From: JAVJUS01 sp040220455
GTDB taxonomy: Bacteria; Pseudomonadota; Alphaproteobacteria; DSM-16000; Inquilinaceae
Length of the DNA: 49,798 nt
Assembly (NCBI GenBank): GCA_040220455.1
Contig: JAVJUS010000095.1
Span: forward strand, 1-49,798
Direction: 5' to 3'
Of the stretch, positions 8,530 through 15,614 are shown piece after piece. The stretch's first letter is position 1. Each line of letters starts with the position of its first letter. Position numbers and translations under genes: made by a program. Below the pieces are notes generated by a model that was given only the letters and a program-made list of their open reading frames with translations, made no database searches and was not told the origin of the DNA.

Positions 8530-9245
8530 GCGATCTCGCCGCGCGCGGTGCGGCCGAACCGCACTCGGAGGCCTTGTATGCCCCGCTGGCCGCGGCGGAC
8601 TGGGTGGTCGGCCATCTGGGCCAGAGCGTGGATGGCCGCATCGCGACCGAGGACGGCCATTCCCACTACGTCACCGGGCCGGCGAATATCGACCATCTCC
8701 ACCACATGCGGGCCCTGGCCGACGCCGTGCTGGTCGGGCCGGGCACGGTGGCCCATGACGACCCGCGCCTGACCGTACGCCGAGTCGAGGGGCGCAATCC
8801 GGTCCGCGTGGTGCTCGACCCGAAGCGGCGGCTGGAGCCGGGCTACCACGTCTTCACCGACGGTGCCGCCCCGACTCTGTGGCTTACAGGACCCGGCGAC
8901 GCGCTGGCCGCGCCACCCGGCCGGGCCGAGCACGTCGCGCTAGCGGCGCTGGCGGATGGCCTGGATCCGCGCACCGTCGTCGCCGCGCTGCGGGAGCGGG
9001 GGCTTCGCCGCCTGTTCGTGGAGGGGGGCGGGCTGACCGTCTCGCGGTTCCTCGACGCCGGGCAGCTCGACCGGCTCCAGGTCTGCGTCGCGCCGATGAT
9101 CATCGGCTCCGGCCGGCCGGCGGTGACGCTGCCGCGGATCACGCGCCTCGACCACGCCCTGCGGCCGCCCTGCCGCATCCTGCCCATGGGCGAGGACGTG
9201 CTGTTCGATTTCGACCTGCGCGCGGAGCGGCCCGAAGCCTCGTAG
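8526..9245 (+). CDS. RibD C-terminal (dihydrofolate-reductase-like) domain protein
   Basis: The 239-residue protein consists of one RibD_C/DHFR-like reductase domain, from VVGHLGQSVDGRIA to the end. Typical motifs are DHLHHMRALADAVLVGPGTV, DDPRLTVRR, NPVRVVLDPKRRL and LFVEGGGLTVSRFL. In riboflavin synthesis this domain reduces the ribosylamino group of a pyrimidine with NADPH. The N-terminal deaminase domain of RibD is absent, so this is a stand-alone reductase. It converges on a methyltransferase-glycosyltransferase-pterin-synthase-like set. That context suggests a reduction on a GTP-derived or pterin-type substrate, but this is inference. Confidence 0.85.
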   Translation: MSDLAARGAAEPHSEALYAPLAAADWVVGHLGQSVDGRIATEDGHSHYVTGPANIDHLHHMRALADAVLVGPGTVAHDDPRLTVRRVEGRNPVRVVLDPKRRLEPGYHVFTDGAAPTLWLTGPGDALAAPPGRAEHVALAALADGLDPRTVVAALRERGLRRLFVEGGGLTVSRFLDAGQLDRLQVCVAPMIIGSGRPAVTLPRITRLDHALRPPCRILPMGEDVLFDFDLRAERPEAS

Positions 9246-9248
9246 CCG

Positions 9249-9268
9249 GCGCTCTCGAGCGGGAGCGC
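9249..9268. terminator. Hairpin in the convergent gap
   Basis: GCGCTC (9249-9254) pairs with GAGCGC (9263-9268). A second imperfect stem, GTCGG...CCGAC, follows to about 9297. It sits between two converging genes. There is no clear T run, so its role as a terminator is only likely from position. Confidence 0.3.
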
Positions 9269-9297
9269 GGAAGTCGGGCTCGCTTCGCTCGGCCGAC

Positions 9298-10176
9298 CTA
9301 CAGGGTGTCGGGCAGGGCCAGAAGATCGATATGGCCGACCGTGAGCGAGAGCGTGCCGGCCAGCGCTGACTCGCGGCGCCGGTCGCGCCAGGCGGCGATC
9401 TCCCGCTCCGGGGCGACGGCCATCTCGGCGGCCGTGGCGGCGTAGCCCTCGACCAGCGCCGCGATCAGAGGTCCCTGGTCCGGGCCGAGGCGCCACGGTG
9501 TCGCCTCGGTCTCCACGTGCCAGCCGGCCTCGGCGAGCATCGCCGGCGCCCGGCTGGCGGCTGCCGGGCCCAGCGCCGGCCCGAAGCCCTTGTCGCCGTG
9601 CTGGTGGCCGTTGAACGCATCGCGCACCGGCCCGTCGAGCGGATCGGTCGGCGCGAAATCGATCAGCCCGTCGACCGTCAGCGCGACGAGGATCGGCCGC
9701 CCGGCCGCGGCCCGCGCCAGACGTGCGATCCAGGACTCGGAGACAAGGTCGAGCAGGGCCGCGCCCGTTGCCAGGTCGGCCTCGTCGAACGGCAAGGTCT
9801 CGAGGGCCGCGTTCAGGTCGTGGCGCCGGGTCTCGACCGTGACATCGAGACCCGGGCCGCTCAGGCGCAGCCCCGCCGAGGTTTCCGCCTCGAGTCCACG
9901 CGCCTCGGCCCAGCCGGCGAGGGCTCTCGGCGCCTCGGCGAGGAGCGCCGGATCATGGTCGACCAGCGTCCAGCGCTGCGGGCCCGGCAGCCGCGGGGCG
10001 AGCCAGCGCGGGCCCGAGCCGGTGCCGGCGCCGAGATCGAGGATGCGCAGCGGTCGCTCCGCGTCGAGGTGGCGGGCGGCGAGGTGGCTCGCCGCGCGAT
10101 CGGCCAGCGCCACCGACCGGGCGGCGGCGTCCGCCGGCTCCCGCAAGGCCAGCCAGTCCGCGTCGAAACCCGTCAT
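9298..10176 (-). CDS. Class I SAM-dependent methyltransferase
   Basis: The 292-residue protein has a Rossmann methyltransferase fold. Motif I is RILDLGAGTGSGPRWLAPRL (about residues 45-64) and the acidic residue of motif II is in WTLVDHDPALLAEA. A post-motif acidic position is in LPFDEADLATGAALLDLVSE. The start is ATG 10176, which overlaps the TGA of the upstream glycosyltransferase gene (ATGA). The frame stays open far upstream, but that part is a shadow of the glycosyltransferase. The substrate is unknown. Tight coupling to the glycosyltransferase suggests both act on one product. Confidence 0.85.
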   Translation of the reverse strand: MTGFDADWLALREPADAAARSVALADRAASHLAARHLDAERPLRILDLGAGTGSGPRWLAPRLPGPQRWTLVDHDPALLAEAPRALAGWAEARGLEAETSAGLRLSGPGLDVTVETRRHDLNAALETLPFDEADLATGAALLDLVSESWIARLARAAAGRPILVALTVDGLIDFAPTDPLDGPVRDAFNGHQHGDKGFGPALGPAAASRAPAMLAEAGWHVETEATPWRLGPDQGPLIAALVEGYAATAAEMAVAPEREIAAWRDRRRESALAGTLSLTVGHIDLLALPDTL

Positions 10177-11228
10177 CCGGCGGTCTCCGGCAGGGCGTGC
10201 AGGAGTTCGGCGAAGCGCCGGGCCTGGGCCGGCCAGTCGGGCAGCCGCCCGCGCGCGCTCCTGGCGCCGGCGGCCAGCCGGGCCCGGGCGCGCGGATCCT
10301 CGATCAGCGGGGCCAGCGCGGCGCGGAGCGCCTCGGCGTCGCCCGGCTCGACAAGCACGCCCGCATCGGCCGGTACCGTGTCCGGGATCGCCCCTGCCTT
10401 GGTCGAGACGATCGGCAGACCCCGGGCCAGGGCCTCGGCCAGGACCATGCCGTAGCCTTCCAGGTAGGAGGGCAGCACGAAGAGATCGGCCTCGGCGTAG
10501 CGTTTGTCGAGCGCCTCGCCCGAAAGCTCGCCGGTGAGCGTGATCCGATCGCCGAGCCCGGCGCGCGCGATCCGGTCCCCGATATCGGCGGCGCAGGCGG
10601 GATCGTGATGGTCGCCGCCGACGAGGACGAGCCGCCAGGGCCGGTCGGCGAGCCCCGACAGCGCCTCGATCAGGATCGCGTGGCCCTTGCGCGGCGTGAG
10701 GCTGGCGACGCACAGCAGGACCGGCGGGTCGCCGGTGCCGGGGGCGATCGGTGCCGGGTCCGTGCCGGGCTCGATCACTGCGATGCGCCCCGCCGGCACG
10801 CCGAAGGCGGTCTCCAGCCGCCGGCGCGTGGCCGGGGCGGTGACGACGATCCGGTGCGCGGCCTTCAGCGCGCGCCGCTCGCTGTCGACCAGTCGGTCGC
10901 GATCCGCCGGGGCGACCCCCGTCTCGTCGGCCAGCGCGTGGTGGCAGAGATAGACGACCGGCCCGCGCGCGGCGGCGGCGACGACGCCCTCGGGCAGCAC
11001 GCCGCCGGCGAGCCCGTCGACGATCACCGGCACGCCTTCCGGCAGGGCGGCCAGACGGGCCGTCGCGCTTTCCCGGACGGCGGCGCCGGCGGCGGGAAAG
11101 CCGTCGCCGAGCCGGGCCAGATCGACCCGCCAGCCGGCGGCCTCCAGGCCTTGCCGGATGCGCCGGTCGTAGAGATAACCGCCCGTCCGCGTCTCCGGAT
11201 CGCCGGGCAGGGCGAGGATCGCGCGCAT
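10173..11228 (-). CDS. Family 4 glycosyltransferase (GT-B fold)
   Basis: The 351-residue protein is a retaining GT4-type enzyme that transfers a nucleotide-activated sugar. The N-terminal acceptor domain has PGDPETRTGGYLYDRRI. The C-terminal donor domain has VLLCVASLTPRKGH, WRLVLVGGD, ADLFVLPSYLEGYGMVLAEA (the EX7E motif) and a PDTVPADAGVLVEPGD tail. It is shorter than most polysaccharide GT4 enzymes. The gene overlaps the next gene by four bases and abuts the pterin-synthase-like gene at 11228. The context argues for glycosylation of a small metabolite rather than of lipopolysaccharide; the acceptor is unknown. Confidence 0.88.
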   Translation of the reverse strand: MRAILALPGDPETRTGGYLYDRRIRQGLEAAGWRVDLARLGDGFPAAGAAVRESATARLAALPEGVPVIVDGLAGGVLPEGVVAAAARGPVVYLCHHALADETGVAPADRDRLVDSERRALKAAHRIVVTAPATRRRLETAFGVPAGRIAVIEPGTDPAPIAPGTGDPPVLLCVASLTPRKGHAILIEALSGLADRPWRLVLVGGDHHDPACAADIGDRIARAGLGDRITLTGELSGEALDKRYAEADLFVLPSYLEGYGMVLAEALARGLPIVSTKAGAIPDTVPADAGVLVEPGDAEALRAALAPLIEDPRARARLAAGARSARGRLPDWPAQARRFAELLHALPETAG

Positions 11229-11647
11229 CAGGCCCCGGCGCGGCCGGCGGCCACCGGGCCCTCGAACGCCGCCCAGGCGACATGGGATTCGCCGAGCGTG
11301 ACCTTGAGCGCCGTCAGCCCCTTGGCCCCGGGGCCGAGATCGCCGGCATCGATCCGGGCGGCCAGGCGTTCGTGGATGACACGGGCCAGGAATTCCGTCG
11401 TCGTGTTCTGCCCGGCGAAGTCGGGCTCGTCGTCCAGATTGCGGTAGTTCATCGCGCCCAGGACATCGTGCAGGACTTTCGTTGCAAGGCCGATATCGAC
11501 CACCAGCCCGTCGGCGTCGAGCTCCGGCCGTCGGAAATCCGCGTCGACCACGTAGGTCGCGCCGTGCAGCTTCTGCGCGGGGCCGAAGATCTCTCCCTTG
11601 AAGCTGTGCGCGATCATGAAGTGGTCGCGCACGATCAGGCTGAACAT
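11228..11647 (-). CDS. 6-pyruvoyl-tetrahydropterin synthase-like protein lacking canonical catalytic residues
   Basis: The 139-residue protein has the PTPS/QueD fold pattern: FMIAHSFKG near the N-terminus, LHGATYVVDADF, VVDIGLATKVL, NTTTEFLARVI and TLGESHVAWAAFEG at the end. Compared with E. coli QueD from memory, the catalytic Cys four residues before the conserved LHG is A24. The third zinc histidine (HGH) is A30 and the catalytic Asp-His pair is N67-Y68. H14, H28 and E120 are kept. The chemistry therefore cannot be assumed to be that of QueD or PTPS. It sits between a dehydrogenase gene (three bases away) and a glycosyltransferase gene. Automatic naming as queD would mislead. Confidence 0.8.
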   Translation of the reverse strand: MFSLIVRDHFMIAHSFKGEIFGPAQKLHGATYVVDADFRRPELDADGLVVDIGLATKVLHDVLGAMNYRNLDDEPDFAGQNTTTEFLARVIHERLAARIDAGDLGPGAKGLTALKVTLGESHVAWAAFEGPVAAGRAGA

Positions 11648-11650
11648 GGC

Positions 11651-12685
11651 TCAGGACTCCTCGGTGTCGGCGGCGGGATAGCGGATGCGGTGGGTGACCA
11701 CGCCCCGGCCGTCGGCGGCCAGGCGGGCCAACGTCTCCGGCAGGTCGTCGAACGGGCTCTCGCCCGATATCAGGGCGTCGAAGGCCGGGTCGGCGAGCAG
11801 CTCCAGCGCCAGGGCCAGGCGGTCGGCGTGCGTGCGACGCGCCCGCCGGGGGCCGGCCACCTTGCCGACCTGGGACGACAGGAGCGTCAGCCGGCGGCTA
11901 TGGAAGGCCTCGCCCAGCGGCAGCGGGACCGGGGCGTCGCCGTACCAGCCGAGCGCCACGACGGTCGCCTCGTCGCCGGCGATGCCGAGCGCGTCGGCCA
12001 GGGCGGCCGGTGCGCCGCTCGCCTCGAAGACCAGGTCGGCATCACCCAGACCCTCGGCCGAGTCGACGATCGCCAAGCCCAGAGCGTGGGCCGGGGCCGC
12101 CTTGGCCGGATCGGGGTCGACGAGGGTCACCCGGGACGCCGGCACCGCGGCGGCGAGCCGGGCGAGCGCCAGGCCGACGGTTCCGGCTCCCAGCACGACG
12201 ACCCGGTCGCCCGGGCGCACCGGCGCGTCCCACAGCGCGTTGAGCGCGGTTTCCATGTTGGCGCCCAGCACGGCGCGACCGGCCGGCACCGAGGCGGGCA
12301 CGGGCACCAGCGCGGTCGCCGGAACGACGAAGCGCGTCTGATGCGGGTAGAGGCAGAAGACAAGGCGGCCCAACAACTCGTCCAGGCCGTCCTCGACCCG
12401 GCCGACGGCGGCGTAGCCGTATTTGACGGGGAAGCCGAAGGCGCCCTCCTGGAACGGGGCGCGCATGGCCTCGTGTTGGCTCGGCGGGACCCGACCGTTG
12501 AAGACGAGGCTCTCGGTACCGCGGCTGATGGCGGAGAAGACGGTGCGCACGCGCACCAGACCCTCGGCGGGATCGGGCAGGGGAGTCTCGCGCAGAGCTG
12601 CTTCACCGGGAGCGAGCACCCAGAGCGCCCGGCCCGTGTCGGGCCGATCGGCAATGCCGCGAGTCACGAAATCATGATCGGTCAT
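11651..12685 (-). CDS. Zinc-less MDR-family (BchC-like) dehydrogenase
   Basis: The 344-residue medium-chain dehydrogenase/reductase has a Rossmann NAD(P) motif in VVVLGAGTVGLALARL and an acidic residue for the ribose in VTLVDPDPAKA. The catalytic zinc cysteine of alcohol dehydrogenases is replaced: the loop reads FSAISRGTES, the S-x-GTE pattern of zinc-independent MDR proteins such as BchC. It is the first gene of the leftward four-gene run (dehydrogenase, PTPS-like, glycosyltransferase, methyltransferase), with gaps of three bases or overlaps, so one mRNA is likely. No photosynthesis genes are near, so a bacteriochlorophyll role is not supported. Confidence 0.82.
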   Translation of the reverse strand: MTDHDFVTRGIADRPDTGRALWVLAPGEAALRETPLPDPAEGLVRVRTVFSAISRGTESLVFNGRVPPSQHEAMRAPFQEGAFGFPVKYGYAAVGRVEDGLDELLGRLVFCLYPHQTRFVVPATALVPVPASVPAGRAVLGANMETALNALWDAPVRPGDRVVVLGAGTVGLALARLAAAVPASRVTLVDPDPAKAAPAHALGLAIVDSAEGLGDADLVFEASGAPAALADALGIAGDEATVVALGWYGDAPVPLPLGEAFHSRRLTLLSSQVGKVAGPRRARRTHADRLALALELLADPAFDALISGESPFDDLPETLARLAADGRGVVTHRIRYPAADTEES

Positions 12686-12838
12686 GGCGCACGAAGTGTA
12701 GGACCGGCGAACCGCCGGGCAAGCGCCCGGCGAGGGGCCGGGAGTGGGAACCGCGCGAATTGCGGCAAAGTGGTTTGATTGCTACATGAATGGTCAATAA
12801 CGACCAATCGTCCGGCCGGGGGGAGACGACGCGGTCCG

Positions 12839-13513
12839 ATGCTGCCCACAGAGACCGATCGCGAGCGGCTTGGCAAGCTTCTCGCACTCGCCGACTCCGA
12901 TCGCGACGCCGAGGCGCTCGCCGCCCTTCGAGCGGCACGCGACCTGTTGTCGCGAAACGGGTTCAGTCTCGTGGATATCTGGCATGTCGCTTCGGCATCG
13001 AGCGGGGGCGCGAGGCACGGCGCGGCGATGGCCGAGGGCGACAGCCTCGGATGGGCGCTCGATACCGCACACGAGGAAGTGACCCGCCTCCACGGCGTGA
13101 TCGCCGATCTGGAACGGCGCCTCGCCGACGCCCACGGCGAGCTGGCGGCGGTGAAGCGGCCCGCGCCAGCGGCCGCGTCCCCGACGGAGGACCTGCGGGC
13201 CGGGCCCGACGACGGCGTGGACCGGCTCCTCGAGCGGTTTCGCCGGCTTGAACAGCGTATCGCCGCCGACGGCAAGGCAGGTCGCCGGCAGGCGGATATC
13301 CGCGACGCCGTTCTCACCTATCTCGAGGATCCCGAGACGGCATCCCTGTCCAATCGGGAGATCGCGCGGCGCGTCGGCGTCTCGCCGCAGACGGTGTGCA
13401 ACTGGCGTCGGCGCATGGCCGATTCCCTCGGCGCGCCGCCCGAGGAGACCTTGGTCGAGCGCAACGGCCGAACCTACCGCATGCGTGTGGGGCGCATCGG
13501 GCGGCGTGGATGA
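12839..13513 (+). CDS. DUF2786-like / helix-turn-helix protein
   Basis: The 224-residue protein starts MLPTETDRERLGKLLALADS. The first 50 residues resemble the DUF2786 helical repeat (LGKLLALADSDRDAEALAAL, LLSRNGFSLVDIW). A probable coiled coil follows (HEEVTRLHGVIADLERRLAD; DRLLERFRRLEQRIAAD). The C-terminal helix-turn-helix is clear (LSNREIARRVGVSPQTVCNW, about residues 165-185). ATG 12839 follows a GGGGGAG stretch. It is divergent from the dehydrogenase operon, so it could regulate that operon, the response-regulator gene downstream, or neither. DNA binding is inferred from the HTH only. Confidence 0.7.
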   Translation: MLPTETDRERLGKLLALADSDRDAEALAALRAARDLLSRNGFSLVDIWHVASASSGGARHGAAMAEGDSLGWALDTAHEEVTRLHGVIADLERRLADAHGELAAVKRPAPAAASPTEDLRAGPDDGVDRLLERFRRLEQRIAADGKAGRRQADIRDAVLTYLEDPETASLSNREIARRVGVSPQTVCNWRRRMADSLGAPPEETLVERNGRTYRMRVGRIGRRG

Positions 13514-13679
13514 GGTGGACTGAACTCGTGATGTCGGCAACATCCTTTGTTTGCGAAGCAATATGTGATCGGAAAACCTCACTTTTCGGTTGGCCAAAGC
13601 CTTGCGCTCTTCAACGAATTACGCTTTGTTCAAATATGCGCCCTACAATGTTGAGTTCATAAAATTCATAGAGGCGATC

Positions 13680-14357
13680 ATGCGTATCCTTCTGGCGGAC
13701 GATCACGATCTTGTTCGCGACGCATTGAAGACATTCATAGAACGGGCAGAGCCCGAGACCGAAGTCCTGTGCGCCCATTCGGTCGAAAACGCAATCGAGA
13801 TTCTGGAGGCCGACGGGCAGGCGAGGCCCGATCTGATCATTCTGGATTTCCTGATGCCGGGGATGCAGGGTCTCAACGGTCTCACGCGGGTCAAGGAGAT
13901 CGCGAGCGACATCCCCGTGGCGATCATGTCGGGCAGCGCCGACCGGGCCGAAATCCAGGCCGCGATGCAGGCCGGCGCGGCCGGGTTCCTGCCCAAGACG
14001 CTGAGCGGCCGGGCGCTGGTCGGCGCCATCAACCTGATCATGACGGGCGAGCGGTTCATGCCGGTCTCCGTCTACGAGTCCGGCGGCGAGGAGGAGGACG
14101 GCGCCCAAGCGGCCTCGCCGCAGCCCCGCGCCCCGGTGACCTTCACCAAGCGCGAGCGCGACGTGCTCGCCTATCTCTTCAAGGGCTTCTCCAACAAGGA
14201 GATCGCGCGGGCGCTGGATCTGCAGGAAGTGACGGTCAAGCTCCATGTCCGGGGGCTGTGCCGCAAGCTCAACGCGAAGAATCGCACCCAGGCGGTGCTC
14301 AATGCCCGCGACATGGGGATCACCGCGCAGATCGAGCCCACGACCACGACCGGCTGA
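13680..14357 (+). CDS. NarL/LuxR-type two-component response regulator
   Basis: The 225-residue protein has a receiver domain with acidic pocket D7-D8 and phospho-acceptor D56 (LIILDFLMPGM), plus the conserved Thr/Ser and Lys regions in AIMSGSADR and FLPKTLSG. After an acidic linker (SGGEEEDGAQ) comes a LuxR-type HTH (FTKRERDVLAYLFKGFSNKE to NRTQAVLNARDMG). ATG 13680 is chosen because the upstream in-frame extension to 13590 is AT-rich and non-conserved. The gap before it (13514-13679) is clearly AT-richer than the neighbourhood and probably holds the promoter (TACAAT at 13644-13649). No histidine kinase gene is adjacent, so it is an orphan regulator here. Confidence 0.92.
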   Translation: MRILLADDHDLVRDALKTFIERAEPETEVLCAHSVENAIEILEADGQARPDLIILDFLMPGMQGLNGLTRVKEIASDIPVAIMSGSADRAEIQAAMQAGAAGFLPKTLSGRALVGAINLIMTGERFMPVSVYESGGEEEDGAQAASPQPRAPVTFTKRERDVLAYLFKGFSNKEIARALDLQEVTVKLHVRGLCRKLNAKNRTQAVLNARDMGITAQIEPTTTTG

Positions 14358-14420
14358 GCCGGGAGCGCTTCCGACCGGTAGGGCTGGCGCGGCGCGCGAC
14401 GACCTGATACCTCCGCCCGG

Positions 14421-14735
14421 ATGAACGGGACACACGACTCCGATACCGACATTCGGCCGCCGGCGGACGACGACCCGCTCGCGGTGCGGCTCCTGGAGAT
14501 GGCGGCGACCGCCAGGGGCGTGGCGCCCGAGGCCGTGGCCCGCGCGATCGCGGCCGAGCGGGCGAAGCCCAAGGATCCGCCCGATCTCTGGCGGCGCTAT
14601 CTCACGCCGGTCAAGCAGCAGGCCCTGCATCTGGCCCGCCAGGGTCGGCTCGAGGTTCTGAGGAAGGGCGTTGCCGTATCGCCCGATGCCGCGCGCGGCC
14701 TGGTGCGCTATCGGGTCCCGGGCGCGGCGGACTGA
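14421..14735 (+). CDS. DUF3253-family small protein
   Basis: The 104-residue protein has the DUF3253 pattern: LAVRLLEMAATARGVAPEAV, ARAIA, LWRRYLTPVKQQALHLARQG, LEVLRKGVAVSPDAARGLVR, YRV. The fold is likely a winged helix. Function is unknown for the family. The start ATG 14421 lacks a strong ribosome site. It follows the response regulator by 63 bases and may share its transcript. Confidence 0.7.
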   Translation: MNGTHDSDTDIRPPADDDPLAVRLLEMAATARGVAPEAVARAIAAERAKPKDPPDLWRRYLTPVKQQALHLARQGRLEVLRKGVAVSPDAARGLVRYRVPGAAD

Positions 14736-14770
14736 CCGGAAAGATCCTGTTGTAACCGCGCGGGCAGGGC

Positions 14771-15487
14771 TCAGGACGTCTCCGGCGCCAGGCGCTTGCG
14801 CACCTCGTCGAAGCGGCCGCGCGGATTGGCGCGGGTGGGCAGGGCGGCGACGAAGGGGAAGAGCTCGCGCTTGGCGACCTCGAGCACGCGGCGCAGCTCG
14901 GCCACAGGCTCGGGATGGTCGTCCACCCGCAGGTCGACCAGGGCGTAGATCTCCGGCCCGCGGACGATCAAGGCGGCGGACTGCTTGCCCCGTCGGTCGC
15001 CGCCGGCGCCCTGGCCGGCCTCCAGCGCGGCCATAAGACGGTCTTCCAGCGACTCGCCGTCCGTCGCGCGGAAGCGCTCGGCCATCGCCTCGACGACGTC
15101 CCGGCCTGTCAGCATGTTGCCCTGAACGGTGAAGCCCTCGCCGGTGATGTGGCCGGCGAAGGCGTCGTTGGCGCTGCCCGTGTGGGCGGCGGCGCGGCCC
15201 TGGACGTCGACCACGCCGATCTGGCGCAGCTCCGGGTCCGGCTCCTCGATCATGACCTCGGCCAGCGCTGCGTCGGCCGAGGCGCCGGCCTCGATCCGGT
15301 CGAGCACCTTGGGTCCCAGATAGGGGTCTGTCCATGCCTGGGTCGACAGCGCGCCCACCCCGTGGCGCACGAAGGGGCAGATCGCGCCGACGCAAGGCAC
15401 GCGCGTCGAGACGGCGACTCCCAGATTGCCCGTCGCCGGATCGAGCGCCGCGATCGAGAAGGTGTTCGCCTTGACGCCTGCCGTCAT
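14771..15487 (-). CDS. DUF1028-family Ntn-hydrolase-like protein
   Basis: The 238-residue protein shows the DUF1028 pattern: TFSIAALDPATGNLGVAVST at the N-terminus, VGAICPFVRHGVGALSTQAW, PYLGPKVLDRIEAGASADAA, RQIGVVDVQGRAAAHTG and FTVQGNMLTGRDVVEAM. The family is thought to adopt an Ntn-hydrolase fold; substrate and role are unknown. The gene lies downstream of malate synthase G on the same strand, 128 bases away, with nothing clear in between. Confidence 0.85.
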   Translation of the reverse strand: MTAGVKANTFSIAALDPATGNLGVAVSTRVPCVGAICPFVRHGVGALSTQAWTDPYLGPKVLDRIEAGASADAALAEVMIEEPDPELRQIGVVDVQGRAAAHTGSANDAFAGHITGEGFTVQGNMLTGRDVVEAMAERFRATDGESLEDRLMAALEAGQGAGGDRRGKQSAALIVRGPEIYALVDLRVDDHPEPVAELRRVLEVAKRELFPFVAALPTRANPRGRFDEVRKRLAPETS

Positions 15488-15614
15488 GCCGTCCCCCGCG
15501 CCCCCCCGCGCCGTTGCCGATGCGTCAGGCTTTAGCCCGCCGGCGGGGGGTCTGACCAGCCCCGACGAACCACGGCGGCCTCGGATCGGCGCGCGGCGAG
15601 ATGGCCGGGCGACG

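Noticed and set aside
10177..11283. Long upstream extension of the methyltransferase frame
   Set aside because: It is an Arg/Pro/Gly-rich shadow of the glycosyltransferase gene; ATG 10176 overlaps that gene's stop and starts the real domain.
11228..11647. QueD with a queuosine pathway
   Set aside because: Catalytic residues are missing and no queC, queE or queF gene is nearby.
11651..12685. BchC of bacteriochlorophyll synthesis
   Set aside because: Only the zinc-less loop resembles BchC; there are no photosynthesis genes in the window.
11282..12778. Long plus-strand ORF opposite the dehydrogenase gene
   Set aside because: Its Gln/His/Arg/Gly-rich composition is that of antisense shadow, while the minus frame shows clear MDR motifs.
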